Below, one piece after another: positions 53,245 to 64,000 of a DNA stretch of 64,000 nt (position 1 is its first letter; every line of letters starts with the position of its first letter). The position numbers and the translations under genes are program-made. Source of the stretch: Daphnia pulex (Eukaryota > Arthropoda > Branchiopoda > Diplostraca > Daphniidae); assembly GCF_021134715.1 (NCBI RefSeq), contig NC_060018.1, forward strand, positions 5,287,501 to 5,351,500, written 5' to 3'. Under the pieces are notes generated by a model, which saw nothing but the letters and a program-made list of their open reading frames with translations, was not told the origin of the DNA and made no database searches.

Positions 53245-54341
53245 TCAAGGATATGTTCCTGTGTAATGATGATACGAATGCCAATTGCAGCTCACTGAGG
53301 TTGCACCTGCAGCTGCAGCAGCAGTTGAAACTGCAATTATTTGCATGAATCCAATCTCTGTTACAGGAGTATTTATGGGTGCAGCTATTTGACCGGTTTG
53401 CTATGGAATTAACAAAAAGGATAAATTTTATTTAGAATTGTTTTCAGAAACTTTTCAGTTTTTACGTCGCATGGATGGCTTACCGTAAAGAGATTGGTAT
53501 CCGCTATGTTAGTGCATGTCAGCCTGACTCGAGTGTTCTTTTGGGAATTAGCTGTAATCGCAATAAAAGCAGCTTGATCAGCTGCCGAGAAAGTAATTCT
53601 GATAGTTCCTTGTTCCGCTTGCGTTGCGTATTTGCAAGGACCAAGACCATCGGTAACAATATTAGGATTATTGGCTGCTGCGATACTGCATTCTAATGCC
53701 AATAAACAGAAAAGAAAGAGAGAAAACAAATTTAAACTTTAGAAACACAGAAAAATAATCTAGTACACCCAAAAAAAAGTTTTCTTTTACCTGCTGCAGC
53801 CGGGGTTATTATAACAGTTGCTTCTCTATGAAAATTATGCTTCCACCATTTCACTTTATCATGACCTCCGGTATGCACAAACCTCCAGGAAGGAGAACTG
53901 GGATCATCTTTATTTCGATATGTTAAAAACACATAAGTTTTGTTTATTATATGATATTATTTATATGCCTTAACGTGTAATTTTCATTGCTAATTTGTTA
54001 CCTAATGGTGCGAATGGATAAGACGACATTCGAGCTCCCTGATAGTTGGGGACGCTGTCTGTCGGTACTCCAAACGGGTTTCCATATGGACTGCTTTCAG
54101 GATAGTAATATTGCGAGTTTGAGGGATAGAACTGAGGCCCGTAGACAAGTTGTTTGGATTCGCGGATTTCCGGTGTAACAGCTACATCTTCTTCAGCTGT
54201 CGTCACCATGAGGCAACATACCGCTGCAATCTATTTGAAAAAAAGAATATTCTGTAATATACTTACAACGTAAAAGAGTCTCTCTGGATAGGCCTATCAT
54301 ACCAGCAACGTGAAAGCGAAAACGGGGCTTGTAAATGCCAT
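53245..54341 (-). CDS. Secreted four-cysteine protein, paralogue B, about 249 aa
   Basis: Five exons in reading order: 54341-54303, 54230-54002, 53907-53791, 53692-53484 and 53400-53245. The product is 249 residues. Intron positions and phases match paralogue A exactly, including the 13-codon first exon, so the pair arose by duplication of an intron-containing gene and not by retroposition. The protein has a signal peptide (residues 1 to about 24), a Tyr/Pro-rich region (YGPQFYPS and QYYYPESSPYGNPF), a VKWWKHNFHRE patch, and C-terminal cysteines at 130, 148, 188 and 236 that align with the four of paralogue A. The last exon adds a run of alanines (AAAAAG) before CNW. By eye the mature proteins share roughly half of their residues. 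Function is unknown; both are probably extracellular. Confidence 0.85.
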
Positions 54342-54445
54342 CGTTAATGAATGAAGAGGAAGCTGCCTCTTTTCTCTAGTAGAATTTTCGTTGATTCCTC
54401 GATGAGCAACTCAAACAGAATGATGACAAAGATGAACACACGGCA

Positions 54446-54453
54446 TTTATATA
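54446..54453 (-). promoter_or_regulatory. TATA box of secreted paralogue B
   Basis: TATATAAA on the minus strand, 105 bp upstream of the ATG at 54341. Spacing and flanking CTATATAAA match paralogue A, which suggests that both promoters descend from one. Confidence 0.75.
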
Positions 54454-57282
54454 GCATTGGGGATGGGACACGTTTGTGTCAATGCTTATAGTATAAAAAC
54501 GTGTATTTTTTTTTTAAATTATTATTTCTAATTCCCGTCCGAGATTTTGGTTTTGTTTTCTCGTTGGAAGAGTCACCCAAATTGGGCAGATTGCACGAAA
54601 TGTCTGAGGAGCATGTGTGATGATAATCACGACATTCCGTTAGTTGAAAGTTGAATACGGCTAAGGAGTCAGGTGAAAAAGCTAGCCGGAGACGTGCACT
54701 TTGTTATAGTTTCGAACTGGTTTTGTTTGAACTCGTTTAGCGCTTGCATTCATACGAAATTCAATGTCTTGATATCCGTACGACAGTTCGACGTCCTCCC
54801 GTGTCCTCGTCGTAGGTAAACATGTTCTAAGTTCTAACGTAGCTCTAACCAATACTCATTTACCTAATAAGATGCAAGTCGATGAAACAACGCCCTCATT
54901 TCGAGTTGTCGTGTTCCTTCCACTTCCTTGTGCGCTTACAACCTGGCACGGATTTGAAGCACAATGGTATTAAATTGGAACGTTGACCACGTTTATTACT
55001 CCTTATGTAACGTTTGGGATGGGGAAACTGGGCCCTCCGACCCTAGATTAACATTTATTTTGTCTTTTTTTCTCTATATATGTGACGATAATAATTGGAT
55101 TGACGACAGTGATTACTTAACCGGAATTCGAGTTCGTTTTCTGATCATCTTATTCACTTCTTTGATTAGCACAGTAGTGAATTTTGGGTATTATATGACC
55201 GTGGAACAAACGTAATATCATTACATGGTTCGTGAAGTCAAGCTTGAGATTCCTATCCTTCTGGTCAGTCCTGTTCGACGTATTTGGACAACTAAATTCA
55301 AGATTGATCTTCCTTATTTCTTTCGGGCAACAACAGCACAAAAAACTATCCTCTCCCACTAACGTATTTAGGAAAATGTTAATTGACTTGATCAGGGAAG
55401 GCTCTTTTGGAGTAGATTGCTGAATGGTCGGTTTCTGAAACTGGATTTAAAGCAGGAAACGCAAAAAAATGATGATTTATTTTTTCAAATCCAAGCTACT
55501 TCATTTCATTATAGATGCTGCCTTTTTTCGATTGATTTTATTCATAGGTGAGCCCTTCCCAGTCCTTGACAGTGAACTGGTTGTTATGGCAAGCGCAAGC
55601 CGTTGCTGACCAGCGATGTAAAACATTTTTTTTATCATGCATGGAGACGAAAGAAATACAGGTTAGTGTGAAGGACGTTCGTAAGAGATGAAGTTATGTT
55701 GTCGCCTTGGTTTTAGTAGAATTGGCCAATGAACTCATTGTCATTCTCATATCTTTTCAGTTAAGGGCGTTAGACGGAGATTGCGCAGCAATGGGGACTC
55801 AACCGGAACACGTACCCGTTAGTTAGTTAACTTCATTAAATATCGTCGTGGGTGGCATGTTGGCCCTCGCTTTTTTTTTTAAATTTACCGATTTAAAAAC
55901 ATATATCGATCGATGACCTGTAGTTCTAAATTGCATAAATGTGTTCATTATTTTTTTTTTCTAAAACATCTGTCGTGAGACGATTGCAAAATGATGCCAA
56001 TAACCTTGTTGGAAGAAAACTTTATGTCGATACAGGTATGTCAGAACCATAAGATAGAATCAACACTTTTAATAAGGTATACGGTAGACAGTTTTTCTGA
56101 AGATCGCGGCATTGTTTCTTTGTTATAAAACTAGTCTTGGATCGAAAATGTTAGTTCGGTCGGTTAAAATATACAGAAGACATCTATAAATAAATTGACT
56201 TTAGATCTTTAGAATTTAGAAATTCGAAAAAACGGGAAACAGGATTGAAAGGGACCGAAATTGATTATTGTATTGGCCAACGCATTTTCCGTTACAAAAA
56301 AAAAACCGGTATGGCAAACGCAAACCTCTATTATCTATAACTGCATTAGCCTACAATGATTAGTTCACTTTGGAAATCCAAAATGGATAGTAGTTTTTTT
56401 TATACCCAACTTATTTGATGCTTTCAAGTTTCAAAATGCCAAAAAAACAGGTTTTTGATTTCTTTGGCAACCGAAATCAGGTACCCGTGTCACTGGGTGC
56501 CAACTGCAACTGCCCATCCCAATTAGTTTTGGATGCACTTTTCCTCAAAATTGTGTCAACTATACAGTTATCATCCTGATGTTTGAAGAAATACAAAAAA
56601 AGAAAAGAAAAATTTAACTGAAGATAAGTTATCGAAATAAATTTAATTTAAAACAAATGAAATATTTAATTACGTTTTAGTTATTTGGTACTGCCTGGTA
56701 CCGCCCATGTTCGATAGTATTACTTAATCACTTTACTTATCACGGTGTTTGCGACTTGCTAACAATTAAAAAAGACAATTATTTATTGAGACTGAAGAAC
56801 ACAGATAAAGACCACGGTGGTCTTTTGTTGTGCTGGAGAAGAAGAGTCGAGTACTCGAGTGACTGAGTGAGTGAAATACTATGTTTAATGTTCCAGGACA
56901 ATCCCTATTTAAAAGAAATTAATTTGACTAAAAATTAATTGACTAATTGTATTTTTTTTTAATCCAAGAATTTGTTTTCCGATTCCGTGTTCCGTATTTT
57001 CGGTATTTTCAAACAAATCGTCTAGTAGAAAACTGACAACACTGATCAGACGATAAACTATTGGAGGGCGGGAAGGCCGTAAGTGAAATAGCAAATAGGC
57101 AAATAGCCGAATAGTGAATCCTCATCCTCAATCCTTACCTCAACCCTCAACGTGTGCTTTGAATAATGCACACAAGTCTGATTCTGGGAATCGATAAGAA
57201 TCAACTTATATTGTTTGTTTTCGACTTTTGGCGTACTAGATTTTAGATTGCCCAAGCTGTTTCATCAGCAATATTCATAAAT
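54454..57282. other. Intergenic stretch upstream of FANCI
   Basis: It separates the promoter of paralogue B from the divergently transcribed FANCI gene. It includes a block at 54781-54811 shared with the region upstream of paralogue A. AT-rich elsewhere, with no supported exon. The FANCI promoter presumably lies in its last few hundred bases; no TATA box is obvious there. Confidence 0.5.
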
Positions 57283-60200
57283 ATGGCGGTTGATGTGGTA
57301 AAGAAATTATCAAAGTTGCTGCAATCAAATAGTAATAGTCAACAACAAAAGGATGCGTTGCAACAAACCGTTGATAAACTAAGCAGAGAAGATGTAATTT
57401 TCATACATACTTTATAAAAGATTTTTTTAAATAATTCAAACACTTTCTATAGATTCTGAAAGCGATTCCTGATGTTGTCCATTCTAATGGGGCACCAAAT
57501 TTAATACGCCTTATCTTTGAAGGATTGTCTAACACTACTCAGCACAGAAGCAACTTGCTGCTCAATGTGATGAAATCTATATTAACTGAGTTGTGTGACA
57601 GTGAAGCTGTACCAGAAAACTGTGCAGTTGACATCGTCCATCTCATGAGTTTGAACAGCCATGATTTAAGCAGTAATAACTTGGCTGAATTGGTGCAGCT
57701 TTGCTTATCTTTTATTGAAAAAGGAAAAAACCTAAAGGGAAAGTTAGTGTATCAAAATTCTAATAAATTCCAATATAGTTTTTATTTTAAAATCAACTTT
57801 CATTTATTTAGATGGCTGTCACTGTTTCCGATGATATTTTCTGAATTAGCAAAACAGAACAGAGTTAATGTAGAGGGGAATACTTTAACAGGTGAAGAAT
57901 ATTGCAGTGAGATAATCAATTCACTCTGTGAAACTGAAATTGCAACAGATGATGCAGTAGCGTTTACTGCAGTACTCAGAGAATTGAAGATTCCACCCAG
58001 CACAGTTAACAAGTACTACAAGGTTTTCTAAATAGTCAAAAGTGTTTTGCTTAATAATCTTGTTCTATTGATTTATCCAGATTTGTTTTAAAGTTGTGTG
58101 CCATTGTACCTGAGATGGAACCACAAGAAGTGCCTCCATTTGTTTACCAACTACTTTTCTTGTGTTATCAGTCAGATCATCTTGTCCCATTGCAGCACTT
58201 GACAAAATATTTTGATAACAAGCTAAGAAGATGTGGTCAAATTGGTAATTTGTCGAACTCTAGGGGAAATTCAATGGATATAGAAAGTGAAATAGGTAGC
58301 GTTGTTTTAAAATAATATTTTTTCATCAATAATCTTAGATTTATTTATGTATTGGATTTCTTTAATTTCTTAGAATCTGGGTCTCCCAAGGAAATCTTGC
58401 AAGCTAAAGCTACTTCCATTTTTCACATTTCCCGAGCAGCTGCCACCGGACATCCACTCGGCAAAGAATTTGTGAAATTTCTTCGTAGTAAAGTTGATGT
58501 TCCCGAACTTGTGTTGGACCCTTTCATACTCGAGGTTGCTCTGTCGTTGGGTGCCCTTCCACAGCTTCGAGACATTATAGATTTATTACGGAAAATAGTG
58601 CAACGCCTTCTTCGATCCAATGAAAGACAACGCCATTCATCATGGATGAGGAAATTGATGTTAGGCAAACAAATCGATATTCAAAAGATCCTTGATACCA
58701 TTATGCAACAAGGCACAAGTGAAGGAGATAACATTGTCAAAGGTATTTTAATAAAAGAAGGAGACGGATCGAAAATTGTGATTTGCTGAACCGATATGTA
58801 TTTAACAGGGTTTGAACTACTTGCATTTGGATTGCTGGAAATTCGAACTCCAAGCGCTTTTGGCCGTCCAGGGGTCGCTGGATCTAGTGCTGCTACAGCA
58901 AATGCATCGAGTTCAACAGGTAAACCTAGAATCGTAATTGATATCGAACACTGTATAGCACACAATTGTATATATCTAGGCTCCACTTCCGCAACTGTAA
59001 CTGAGCAATGCTGGCATATCGGCTCGCATATTCTTTTACAAATGATCAGGAAGTTCCCAGACTCGGCCTCCCTCATTGTTAAGAAGCTTGTCGAGAGGTG
59101 ATTCTTTTGGTTCTGCTAATATTGGCTCGTTTTCAATTGTGAAAATTTTGTAGACTCCAAGACGTCAGCAACGATTCGCAGTACATCACAACTATTAGCT
59201 TGATGGTCCAACATAACCCGCTTAGCATGTTAGAATGCAAATTATCTTTCACAGCCTTGCTGTACAGTATGGAATATCGGGGACTACCTTCTGCAAAACG
59301 TCTTTACGCGGGTATCTCACCCTTGTTCCGTTCGTCAGGTGCTCTGCGTGACAGTGCATTTTTGGTGCTACGCAAACTGCTACACAGGTATGAAGTTACT
59401 TTTTAGAAACCCAAAGATGGATTTGTTTTACATTCAAACCTTATTTTTTCCCCAGTTGTTTGGAAGAAGTAAGGCAGGTTGCAGTGGTGGGTTTTCTCCA
59501 AATTTTGAAAAATTTTCGGTTCTATACTCCAACTTTGAGCTCGTCTTATAGTCAGTCTTCCATGAGTAGTCAAGCTACGGTAGACGTGCATCATAGTCAA
59601 ACATCGAATTCTAACAGGTAAAATATAAACATGTCTTTTCACAAAGATTCTTTCTTTTAAATTTTGTCTGTTTAAAAATCTAGGGCGTTTTGTGGTGAAC
59701 TGTTAAAGCTTCTTCATTGCGCCTTGAGCCAACAAGCTGCAGTTCGCTTGACACTCTATCAAAATCTGCCAGAAGTAGTTTCCCGTAATCCTGAACTTCT
59801 CCCCGAATGCATCAAGATGTTGCGTTGTCATTTGAAGTTTTTTGTTGATCCCGAAGCGCTCATCCAAGTAGAAATGTGTGTCTCCAAGGATGGCCATGAT
59901 TCCCATGTGGTAGAGCCGTTAGGGCACTTAATTCAATCCATTCTGCAAGTAATAATATTTTCGTAGTAATTTGGTAACATTTATATTTACAATTACTAAA
60001 TTATTTATATTTAGACCATTTTGCGAAGCGGCAAGAATCAACACATTACAAAAGAAGACATTGATCCCAAGAGCGAAGACCAAGTAGATCTTGGAGTGCT
60101 GTCAGTAAGAAAAGCGGTCACTAGTGTGGCCGAATCTTCATTTGATGATTACACGGTAGGGGATGTCCAGGAACCATGCGGCCACTTAAAGGTCCAGATT

Positions 60201-62203
60201 TTGTCATCTGTTTGTGTTGCGTTGGCCGACTTCTGTCTCGCTCAAAATGCCACCACCAGTATACCAGCGGCAAAACGTCTAGTCCAGTTGTACGATATGC
60301 ACGCCCGTTTCGATGCACTTCTCACGGAATCTTCCGGTAAAGGAAAAGGAAAAGGCAAGGCTCCCAAGAAAGCAAAAAACAACAAAGACAAAGAAAACTC
60401 CGTCGAAGAATCGCCTCAAAAGGATGAAGCTCCGAAAGCGCCAAAGAAGATTTTTGAAATGTGCACTCTAAGTCTACATAGTATTGCTCTTTTCATCAAC
60501 TTTTTGAACGAGAGTGATCGTGCCAATCGCAACGAAGAAGATATATTCAAGTTTTTCAAATCGCAAAATGGATTGCGTCTTTGGGTCGTCCAGTCAGCGC
60601 TGACTAAATATCAGGCATTTCGTAATACCGGAGATATAGAAGGACTAAGTGCTGAAAGTGTGTCTAAATTCAGTGGATCTATTGGATGGGCCTTACTGCT
60701 CCATTGCCAAAAAGCAACGAAATTACCCGAAGGTCCTCTTTCAGTCATGTACTGTGCTGCCTTAAATTGCCTTTTTGAAATAATTCAAGGATTTTGTAAG
60801 CACCATCCTACTAAACTGGGGCGTTTGTTGATGGCTATGGATCAAGTGGACAGACCAGCTGCGGCAGTGCCATTGGAAAATCAAATTTCGAAGTCTTTGA
60901 AGCACTTTAAAGATTTACTTAACCATTTGTTGTCGGGAAGAGAGAACGAAGACCTCGTCGCGAAAGCAGTTATACCTGTTGTTGGCACATTGACTGTTCT
61001 ATCAGATCAGTTAGACCCCGCCGGCACTGAATATGCAGAATTGTTCAATTGGATGCACAGACTTTGCAAAGATGTTGAGTGCACCGACCCATCTATTGTC
61101 AAAGTCCTCATCAATCTTCTTACCCACTTAAACATGGCATCCGAATCCAGTCCAAGCACTTTGGATGAGCTCGCTCGTGAAATTTGTCTTGCTATTGGTA
61201 CCTTGGACGACGAAGATGAGGCGGAACCAAACAAGTTATCAACAGTTAACGAAGAAACAGCCGCTATTGTTCTAACTGTGCTGATAGCAAGATTGGATCA
61301 ACTAATTCAAGTTGTCGAGTGGGCTTTGCCTAGAATTGGAGCTGTCGATCGTGGAGACGCATCACCAGTTGTTGAACAATCAATTTACGCACGGCTGAAA
61401 TTAGTCGCCGTAGCGCTAAGTAAGCTAGTTATTGCAGACATACGTCCTGGTCCCAACTCTGAACTGATTCTTAAACTAACGATTACATTTTACACGGTAT
61501 TAGCAATCAGACTTTTTACCTTTGTTTATTTGCTTTCTATTTAATGCTTGATAGTTAATTTCTCTATTTTGTTTTCAACATTATCCAGACGATGAGTCGC
61601 GTCGCAAAGAAACAAATCAAAGTAATAATTCCTGCATTCCGAAGCTTGGTCAGATCGATTGCTACTCAGTTGACAACAAATCTCAACACTTTTATCGCGC
61701 ATCTTGATGAGAAGAAAACCGAAGAGAAAGGCGTGAAGCGCAAGAAAGGAGATAAAGATAAAGTTGTCGCCCCAAAAATGGACAGAAGTGCTCGGTCTAT
61801 ACCAGCCCTAACCTACGCTTCGGAACAATACAATCAAGCCATATTGGGAGTTACCAAACGCACAAAGGAAGACCTATCGTTTGGATCCAAACTGGGTACT
61901 ACAAGGGATTTCAGAATCAAAGCTGATAAAGTCAACGTAAGGCAAAATTCCCCTTTATTCTTTAAACTTTTTTTTTTCTTGTAAAATATTTTTTGTGTAT
62001 ACCACCGATAGGAAGCATTGGAAGGTAATGCCCAGAAATCAGCATCGGAACCAGAGGAGTCGGAGGATGACGAAATCGAAGCAACCAACAGCGGAAATCG
62101 ATCAGCGCTCAACGAAAGCCGCGGAAGGGGTACAGCGAGACGCTCTCGAGGAAGAGGACATGGAAAATTTTCATCTGTTGGCAAGGCTCATGCTTCCAAA
62201 TAA
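57283..62203 (+). CDS. FANCI: Fanconi anaemia group I protein, about 1365 aa
   Basis: FANCI pairs with FANCD2 as the ID2 clamp that is loaded on DNA during interstrand crosslink repair in the nucleus. Thirteen exons are proposed: 57283-57393, 57453-57742, 57812-58012, 58081-58295, 58374-58742, 58809-58919, 58980-59097, 59154-59387, 59456-59617, 59684-59948, 60015-61496, 61589-61936 and 62012-62203. All are GT-AG with consistent phases; the total of 1365 codons compares with 1328 in human. Recognisable family segments include EIPPLVYQLL-like EVPPFVYQLL in exon 4, LSQQAAVRLTLYQ in exon 10, and the C-terminal ASEQYNQAIL and TTRDFRIKADKV. The SQ cluster that vertebrate ATR targets is kept in exon 9 (three SQ sites). 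The residue aligned with the vertebrate monoubiquitinated lysine (human K523) reads glutamine, Q557. A lysine-rich insert lies at about 800-837, and the tail is acidic and then RG-rich. The 60-nt intron at 58920-58979 keeps frame, so frame alone cannot prove it. Confidence 0.93.
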
Positions 62204-62359
62204 CTTCCTTTATTTTTGTACGTTTAGTTGCGCTTCCCAGTATTTTAAGTTGTCTTCAGACTTTTTACTGTTTTCGCCAATTTTGTTTTGTGGAAATTTT
62301 CTGGTGTCGCCAACTCGGAAGAATTTATATTTTCATTAATCGCTCATTCATTACACAGT
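62204..62359. other. Spacer between convergent FANCI and METTL25-like stops
   Basis: Only 156 bp separate the two stop codons. No canonical AATAAA was seen on the plus strand within it. Both 3' UTRs must be very short or overlap each other. Confidence 0.7.
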
Positions 62360-63985
62360 TTAAATGGATTTTTCTTTGAGCTTCTTAAAGGCTAGGAGGG
62401 CGTAGCAACGTGGAGATGTCACGGGCGAAAATATCCGTACCAAGAAAGAATTGCTTACAACTTCCTGGGATTGAAAAGAATGGGATTTAGTACAGGAAAA
62501 TCCTTATAGTGCAAGTGAACAATACCTGTTCTGTAAGGTAAACTAGTCGATCTAGCAAAATGACATATTCAACTAAACTGGCCAGCAGTAGACGAAGTTG
62601 AAAGAAGGCATACAAATGTCTTCGTTTATCTCCATTGTAACGGGTCAGATATGCTTCGATTTCTTCATCCGTCAACTATTCCAAATGCCACTTTAAAATT
62701 GTTGATTTGTTTTGTTAAATTATTTTACATGATTTAGTTATCACTTACCTCTAAACTCAACTTTAACTTTTTTGTTGCCCACTGAAGGTATTCTCGAAAG
62801 TTATTGACAGGTTTACGCAGACGCCCCACTTGAAATTCAACTGAATCCGTTGAAGGGAATTTTTCTTCGAGAATAACTTGTAGAAGTGAGCGATAGAAAA
62901 GAACATCAGGTTGCATCTAAGTTAAATTAAACCAATAATTAGTACTGCTTCGTTTTTCGTTAAAAAAAATTAGACTGTACTTGTTTGCGCGTAGCGTATC
63001 GTTCTAGCGGCTGCGAAGAGACCATTCGGGCGTTCCGTCCCAGGAAAAAACTCTTTGATTTCAAATGGCTGCTAAGGGGAAAACCCTGTTCAAGTCCACT
63101 GTTACTTTTGTCGAAAAATTCGTCTAAGAGATGATAACAGCAGCCAACGTTGCACAAGAAACGAGACTCGGGCGAATTCACGAACAGCTGCACTGAAGTT
63201 GAAGCCAGATTTCCACAAGTATGTAGACCCACTAAACCAACTTGGTTAAATGACTGTTGAAAATATTGACTGCATTCTTCAATTAGAGGACGGATGTCGA
63301 AATTGTTTGATAAGTACAACGTTGAGCGCCTAAATCTTACTGACAAATCAACGGCTTCTTCATCTTCTGTAAGACGTGCTTTTTTCACATGACTTTTGAA
63401 TGTCTTTTGAAGCATAGATTGTCTTCCCTCCTCTGCATGAGCGCTAAAACCGGCAGCATCGATACCTGAGACGTATAATCCGTGATTCAGTGATAGCATC
63501 GATGCTAGCGCTCCTTTTCCGCAACCCAAATCAACAATCAGTTTGCTATCAGTATAATTTGCAAACGATGCTATCGTATCGCAAAGGGCTCCAACCTCGT
63601 GAGATTTTTTCACCGTCATGAATTTATCAAAATGGATCAACGAAGTTAAGGGCTTTATATCCATCTCTTTCCACACTGACGGGAGATCATCAAGAACATT
63701 TAAAGAATCTAAATTATGTTCATCAATATCTTCCATTAGCTGGAGTAAATTTGAGGCAATGTGAACTGGTTTGCTTTTACTGATGTTCAGATAATCGTTG
63801 GGAAGCTCAGCAATCTGAGTATCGGAGAGTGCCATCAAATCTGACTGCAAATCTTGACTTAATTTTTCAAATACTTGATCAGTATAAAAGTGAACCATGT
63901 GTGTGTTTACAATAGGAAGAAATGGCTCCAGAAATGTTGACAGTGTTTTTAGAGCAGCTAGAGCTGTTTCTTGTTTTGTTCCCAT
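62360..63985 (-). CDS. METTL25: METTL25-type methyltransferase, about 475 aa
   Basis: Four exons in reading order: 63985-62981, 62916-62749, 62675-62526 and 62464-62360. Introns are 61-73 nt, GT-AG, in matching phase, and the product is 475 residues. The N-terminal part (residues 18-42, FLEPFLPIVNTHMVHFYTDQ) resembles the start of METTL25. The methyltransferase fold begins after MTVKKSHEV (123-131) with the SAM-binding motif LIVDLGCGKG (149-158) and continues with GIDAAG (174-179), GLHTCGNL (253-260) and CNVGCCYHLL (278-287). The C-terminal exons carry VILLDRLVYLTEQ and a final FSPVTSPRCYALLAFKK segment typical of the METTL25/METTL25B group. I chose METTL25 and not METTL25B on the N-terminal match only, so the symbol is less certain than the family. 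The substrate cannot be read from the sequence. The ATG is 15 bp from the window end, so the promoter and any upstream exon lie outside. The gene converges on FANCI. Confidence 0.88.
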
Positions 63986-64000
63986 ATTGTATTTAGAAAT

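Noticed and set aside
1..64000. CRISPR array, prokaryotic operon or bacterial mobile system
   Set aside because: No spaced repeat array and no bacterial-type gene cluster are present. Spliceosomal introns and eukaryotic gene families show nuclear animal DNA.

Overview
The window looks like nuclear DNA of an arthropod, most likely a small crustacean such as Daphnia. This is inferred from very short spliceosomal introns (about 55 to 105 nt) in every convincing gene, TATA boxes at fixed distances from small secreted-protein genes, a FANCI orthologue, and abundant CA, GA and CAG microsatellites. The species cannot be fixed from the sequence alone.

Layout. Bases 1 to about 40,190 are almost entirely non-coding. 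They are rich in purine/pyrimidine-biased tracts and simple repeats, and hold one perfect 186-bp tandem duplication (10,310-10,681). I could support only a few tentative exons there: a minus-strand first exon at 4,329-4,511, a two-exon chain at 22,861-23,346, and an open frame at 24,467-24,697. From about 40.2 kb the sequence changes to compact genes in AT-richer DNA. These are an orphan seven-segment membrane protein (+, 40,200-41,367), an orphan small secreted protein (+, 42,766-43,361), an 896-bp foldback transposon with Tc1/mariner-like ends (48,150-49,045), and two tandem paralogues of a secreted four-cysteine protein (-, 49,661-50,844 and 53,245-54,341). They are followed by a complete FANCI gene (+, 57,283-62,203) and a METTL25-type methyltransferase gene (-, 62,360-63,985) that converges on FANCI.

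How the genes relate. I see no pathway shared across the window. FANCI belongs to the nuclear Fanconi anaemia crosslink-repair pathway and the METTL25-like protein is an S-adenosylmethionine-dependent methyltransferase homologue. Their stop codons lie 156 bp apart, so their 3' ends are close or overlap. The two secreted paralogues arose by duplication of a five-exon gene with its promoter and 3' UTR.

Most notable points: the FANCI residue aligned with the vertebrate monoubiquitinated lysine appears to be glutamine although the neighbouring SQ cluster is kept; the 3' UTRs of the secreted paralogues are much more alike than their coding regions; and the foldback element has nearly identical 421-bp arms that carry a spaced direct repeat like IR/DR transposons. 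Exon models were built by reading splice sites and frames by eye; no alignment or transcript data were available.
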